A DNA stretch of 64,000 bases from an uncultured Candidatus Saccharibacteria bacterium (GTDB lineage Bacteria; Patescibacteriota; Saccharimonadia; Saccharimonadales; Saccharimonadaceae): the NCBI GenBank assembly GCA_945873065.1, contig CAMCBN010000001.1, positions 124,001 to 188,000 of the forward strand. Reading direction: 5' to 3'. The first letter of the stretch is position 1; each line of letters opens with the position of its first letter. This document shows, piece by piece, positions 61,166-64,000 of this stretch. Made by a program: the position numbers and the translations under genes. Below the pieces are notes generated by a model. The model was not told where the DNA came from, ran no database searches, and saw only the letters and a list, made by a program, of their open reading frames with translations.

Positions 61166-61344
61166 GACCTCTGTATTATAGCGAAACACTGCCAGAAGAG
61201 CAACGCAACAACACTAATAATAAAAAAGCGTACAATTATAGCGCACTTTATTTGACTTGCTACAAAAAAATAGTGTACTATCTAGGTGAGTGTCCGATCA
61301 CGACACCAATAACCACTAATCCGATATGGGGAGGATTGAAGCTT

Positions 61345-62559
61345 ATGGTAAACCGTGAACAAGGTCAGACGACATACCCGAATACGCCCGAAACATCAGG
61401 ACGTATCTCTGTTGAGCGAAGAAAATTTCTGCTAGGTGCATTGGGTATATCACTTACGGGTATGGCCGCTGCGTGCGGGAGCAATGAAAACCGCGGTAGC
61501 TCGACCACGACACCAGAATATCCGGCAGAAACTACCAGCGAGACGGCTACGCCGACTGCGGAAGCTGAGCCACTACCATCACCTGTTGATGTTTTTTGTC
61601 AATCCGAGTACGTGACTAAATTTAATTCAGAGATTCAGACTACTTTTAGAAATTATCTAGATAGCGCACCAAATTCTGATTACACTCCAGAACTATCTGG
61701 CGTTAAGCATATGCTCGAACATTCTGCTTTGTCTATATATCTAGATGACGAACATCGCCAAAAGTTCACCGAGGATATAAAACGACGCTATCCTCTCATT
61801 GATGACACCAAAGCCGAAGAGGTGTTCAAAAACGCTGAAAGAGACCCAGAAATTAAAGCTGATTTTACATTGTACAATGTAATGGATCGAACAGCCACTA
61901 TTTGCAATATTGCTCGAAGCATGGTTGAGACCTACAAGGAATCTGAGTATGAAGGGAAGGCTGTCAACATTGCTACAAATATACTATATGCAAATCTTTT
62001 GTCTGATAATGAACATTTACAGCCCAAAGGCAAAAAAACCCTTAACCAATATGACACTGAACTCAAGACTTACAGAGATCAGCTAGTAAGTAGCATAATC
62101 TCCGCAGTAGAAGGGTGGCGCACTGGCAATATCGATAGCGCTACATCGTTAGAGCAGAGGTTCTGTCGGCCATGCGCCGCACGCAGTACGGGTATAGGTC
62201 CTGAAGGAACTGTTCCTATAAACTATATTGAAGATTACTATCCTGAAGAAAAAACATATACTAAAGGTGAGGGAATACTCACTGCTGCATTATTTCCGCA
62301 TGCGATCCAAACCGAGAGGAACCCCTCATCTTCACCACGCTACGGAGATAATGAATCATTCCCTCAAGACAATGGCGTCAACGATCAACCATCCAAATAC
62401 ACGATTGATGAAGGTGCCGCCTGGGTACCGGTAATTGTACATATATACGATAGTAACGGCGAAGACACAGCTGTATTCAAGTATGTGCCCTACAACCCAT
62501 CAGCTACCAATCTAATCGAGAGAGACGGCCTCGGGAAATACGCTACTTTTAGTATGTAG
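61345..62559 (+). CDS. Predicted Tat-exported lipoprotein of unknown function
   Basis: A 404-aa protein. The N-terminus has a twin-arginine pattern (ERRKFLLGALGIS) followed by a lipobox (GMAAACGS), so it is probably exported folded and lipid-anchored. A Thr/Glu/Pro-rich stretch follows, then an acidic globular domain of about 300 residues with no recognised motif. ATG 61345 has GGGGAGGA about 10 nt upstream. Export by Tat would require tatAC, which is not in the window. Confidence 0.72.
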   Translation: MVNREQGQTTYPNTPETSGRISVERRKFLLGALGISLTGMAAACGSNENRGSSTTTPEYPAETTSETATPTAEAEPLPSPVDVFCQSEYVTKFNSEIQTTFRNYLDSAPNSDYTPELSGVKHMLEHSALSIYLDDEHRQKFTEDIKRRYPLIDDTKAEEVFKNAERDPEIKADFTLYNVMDRTATICNIARSMVETYKESEYEGKAVNIATNILYANLLSDNEHLQPKGKKTLNQYDTELKTYRDQLVSSIISAVEGWRTGNIDSATSLEQRFCRPCAARSTGIGPEGTVPINYIEDYYPEEKTYTKGEGILTAALFPHAIQTERNPSSSPRYGDNESFPQDNGVNDQPSKYTIDEGAAWVPVIVHIYDSNGEDTAVFKYVPYNPSATNLIERDGLGKYATFSM

Positions 62560-62860
62560 TTTTGCCTATGAGTTTGTCTATTAGTAGGCTTCGCTTATTG
62601 CGTCGTGTTTCATGCTGTGCTTTCTGATATTTTCTTACATATATTGTTACAATACTTGTAGTTATGATTAGAAGAAGACTCTTCTTATCTTTTTAATAGC
62701 CGTTGTCAGATATTGTATAACACCCTTTCTTGATGTTAGTTATTTTTCAATCCTAGCCTTCGTTACTTTTGATGTCTTCGTTTAATAATTTCACCAATTT
62801 GTGGAAAGTTGCTCACTGTATACTATTTTATTAAGTCTTTATCTGTGATTAAATAAGTAC
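62560..62860. other. AT-rich gap, no gene seen
   Basis: About 300 bp, AT-rich, without an ORF, clear promoter or strong inverted repeat. It separates the lipoprotein gene from the second VirB6-like gene. Confidence 0.5.
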
Positions 62861-64000
62861 ATGCAGACCAAATCATCGCTTTTTCAGCGCGTATCGTGCT
62901 TAATTCTGTCAGTCGTGGTATTGGCAGGCATGTTTACTTTCATGTCCGGAGGCACTGCATATGCAGACAAGCATGATGATAAAGTCAGAGGATGGACCTT
63001 ATGGACAGCCTTTCGAGGTGATGGTTACTATAGCCATTGTTTTTATCAAGTAGGTTTCATAAGTGATTCAAGTATTGGCGACGGAAGTCATCCTATAGAC
63101 GGGACACTAAATAATGGGGGTAATAGCGGTAAAATAAAGACGGTACTCGACAAGGAAATGACATGTTCTGAAATATTGCACGAGGGCATTCCTCTTTGGG
63201 GTTTTTCTAGTGTAGAAGACTTTCTTAGATCAGCAGGCTGGACACATGTTGACAAAAACCCTTCATGGACTAATGACGACCCTGGATGGACGAATGAACA
63301 CCCACATGTGGGTATATATAATGCTATATACGCTAAGTTAGGTGCAGCAGGTGATTCAGAAGTAGACAAGTACTTAACACCTGCGGAATTGTATTCCTAT
63401 TATTATCAACAGTTCAAGGGTGAACCGTGCAAAGTCAGTTCAGAGGTAGACTACAATTCGGCGAACGAGACGTTACGGTCTTTGGCAGACAATGGCGGAG
63501 ACAATTATATAACATATACCATTATTAATCAAAATAAGCAAGAGCAAAAAGTCATAGGAAAAAAGCGTGCAGGATCAGACGGATCAGACAAAAACACATG
63601 CGACGCTCAAGCCAAGCAAGTCTCAGAACAAGCTAAAAAAGCTGCGGCTTATCTAAAAGATCATCCCGATCAGGGGGTTGGGCAACAAGGCCAAGCTGCC
63701 CCTTCTGCGTCAGGGGGTGATGGTGGTGATGGTTCTGGGGGTGGTGATGGTTCTGGAGGTGGCGGCGGCCAAGACACCAATACTTGTTCTAGCGCTATCG
63801 GTGCCATCGGCTGGCTGCTCTGTCCTATCGTCAACTTCTTGGGGTCCGTTCTTGATGGGTTATTCGATGCTATCAGTACTTTTCTGTCATTTGACCACAG
63901 TATATTCGATAACCAAAAAACACAAGATGCTTGGGAAACTATTCGCTCCGTAGCTAACATTTTACTCATCGCAGCTTTTTTGTTCACTATTTATTCAAAT
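62861..64000 (+). CDS. VirB6-like secretion membrane protein, cut by window edge
   Basis: A frame of 380 codons with no stop before the edge. A signal peptide (VSCLILSVVVLAGMFTFMSGG), a domain rich in Trp and Cys, a Gly/Asp/Ser-rich linker (GGDGSGGGDGSGGGGGQ), then CSSAIGAIGWLLCPIVNFLG and a following helix ANILLIAAFLFTIYS. The cysteine-bounded IGW motif matches the VirB6-like protein at 34-37 kb (CSGTSLGSIGWIVCPVSNF), so this is a paralogue. The channel helices lie beyond the edge. Confidence 0.72.
   Translation, partial: MQTKSSLFQRVSCLILSVVVLAGMFTFMSGGTAYADKHDDKVRGWTLWTAFRGDGYYSHCFYQVGFISDSSIGDGSHPIDGTLNNGGNSGKIKTVLDKEMTCSEILHEGIPLWGFSSVEDFLRSAGWTHVDKNPSWTNDDPGWTNEHPHVGIYNAIYAKLGAAGDSEVDKYLTPAELYSYYYQQFKGEPCKVSSEVDYNSANETLRSLADNGGDNYITYTIINQNKQEQKVIGKKRAGSDGSDKNTCDAQAKQVSEQAKKAAAYLKDHPDQGVGQQGQAAPSASGGDGGDGSGGGDGSGGGGGQDTNTCSSAIGAIGWLLCPIVNFLGSVLDGLFDAISTFLSFDHSIFDNQKTQDAWETIRSVANILLIAAFLFTIYSN

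Noticed and set aside
60932-61189. N-terminal extension of the MacB-type ATPase
   Set aside because: The extra codons run through tRNA-Ser(GGA); ATG 60931 has a promoter and AAGGAT in front.

Overview
The window looks like a chromosomal segment of a reduced-genome Patescibacterium, most probably a Candidatus Saccharibacteria (TM7) relative. The reasons are dense short-spaced housekeeping genes, a tandem array of small two-helix VirB2/TrbC-like pilins next to a very large VirB6-like membrane protein, a nucleotide-reductase/CTP-synthase cluster, almost no central metabolism, and stripped-down versions of standard enzymes (a DnaG primase without its zinc ligands, a Pol I without a visible proofreading site, a degenerate DHH protein). 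UGA acts as a normal stop, so this is not a code-25 lineage.

Layout. 1-10.9 kb: truB (cut by the left edge), DHH-like protein, rpsT, holA, mutM, a HAD protein, three hypotheticals, polA, a P-loop kinase. 11-19.5 kb: zinc alcohol dehydrogenase, a cell-wall-anchored GH16-like protein, rpoD-dnaG, a Pro/Gln-rich single-pass protein, YjbR, orn, a hypothetical. 19.6-23.6 kb: pyrH, mscL, a reading frame that looks frameshifted, argS. 23.7-30.6 kb: acyltransferase-like protein, pyrG, a 57-aa ORF ending in a CxxC, PNPOx-like protein, nrdB, a 42-aa ORF, nrdA, with NrdR-like boxes at two places. 30.8-34.3 kb: membrane spermidine-synthase-like protein and a NatA/NatB-type ABC exporter. 34.4-42 kb: VirB6-like protein, six tandem pilins, Hsp20, ComF-like protein, a seventh pilin. 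41.4-48.3 kb: four tRNA genes, a GtrII-like membrane protein, a secreted beta-helix/LRR protein. 48.4-60.9 kb: HIT protein, rlmH, valS, two divergent FemAB ligases, tsaC-tsaD, a MurE-like ligase, a MacB-type ABC pair. 61-64 kb: tRNA-Ser(GGA), a predicted Tat lipoprotein, and a second VirB6-like protein running off the right edge.

How the genes fit together. Much of the accessory content concerns the cell surface and secretion: T4SS-like pilins and VirB6 channels, ABC exporters, wall-bridge (FemAB) and Mur ligases, and surface proteins anchored by an LAxTG signal or a lipobox. The rest is replication (holA, polA, dnaG), transcription (rpoD), dNTP supply (nrdA/B, pyrG, pyrH) and tRNA function (argS, valS, truB, tsaC/D, five tRNAs, four of them covering all serine codon boxes).

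Two patterns stand out. Seventeen first-of-operon genes have a TATAAT-like -10 box ending only 6-7 nt before the start codon, so their mRNAs are probably leaderless, while downstream genes use Shine-Dalgarno sites. In the reductase cluster, NrdA lacks its C-terminal redox cysteines and NrdB has Phe at the radical-Tyr position; two tiny ORFs in the cluster resemble detached subunit tails, and one lies behind tandem NrdR-like boxes.
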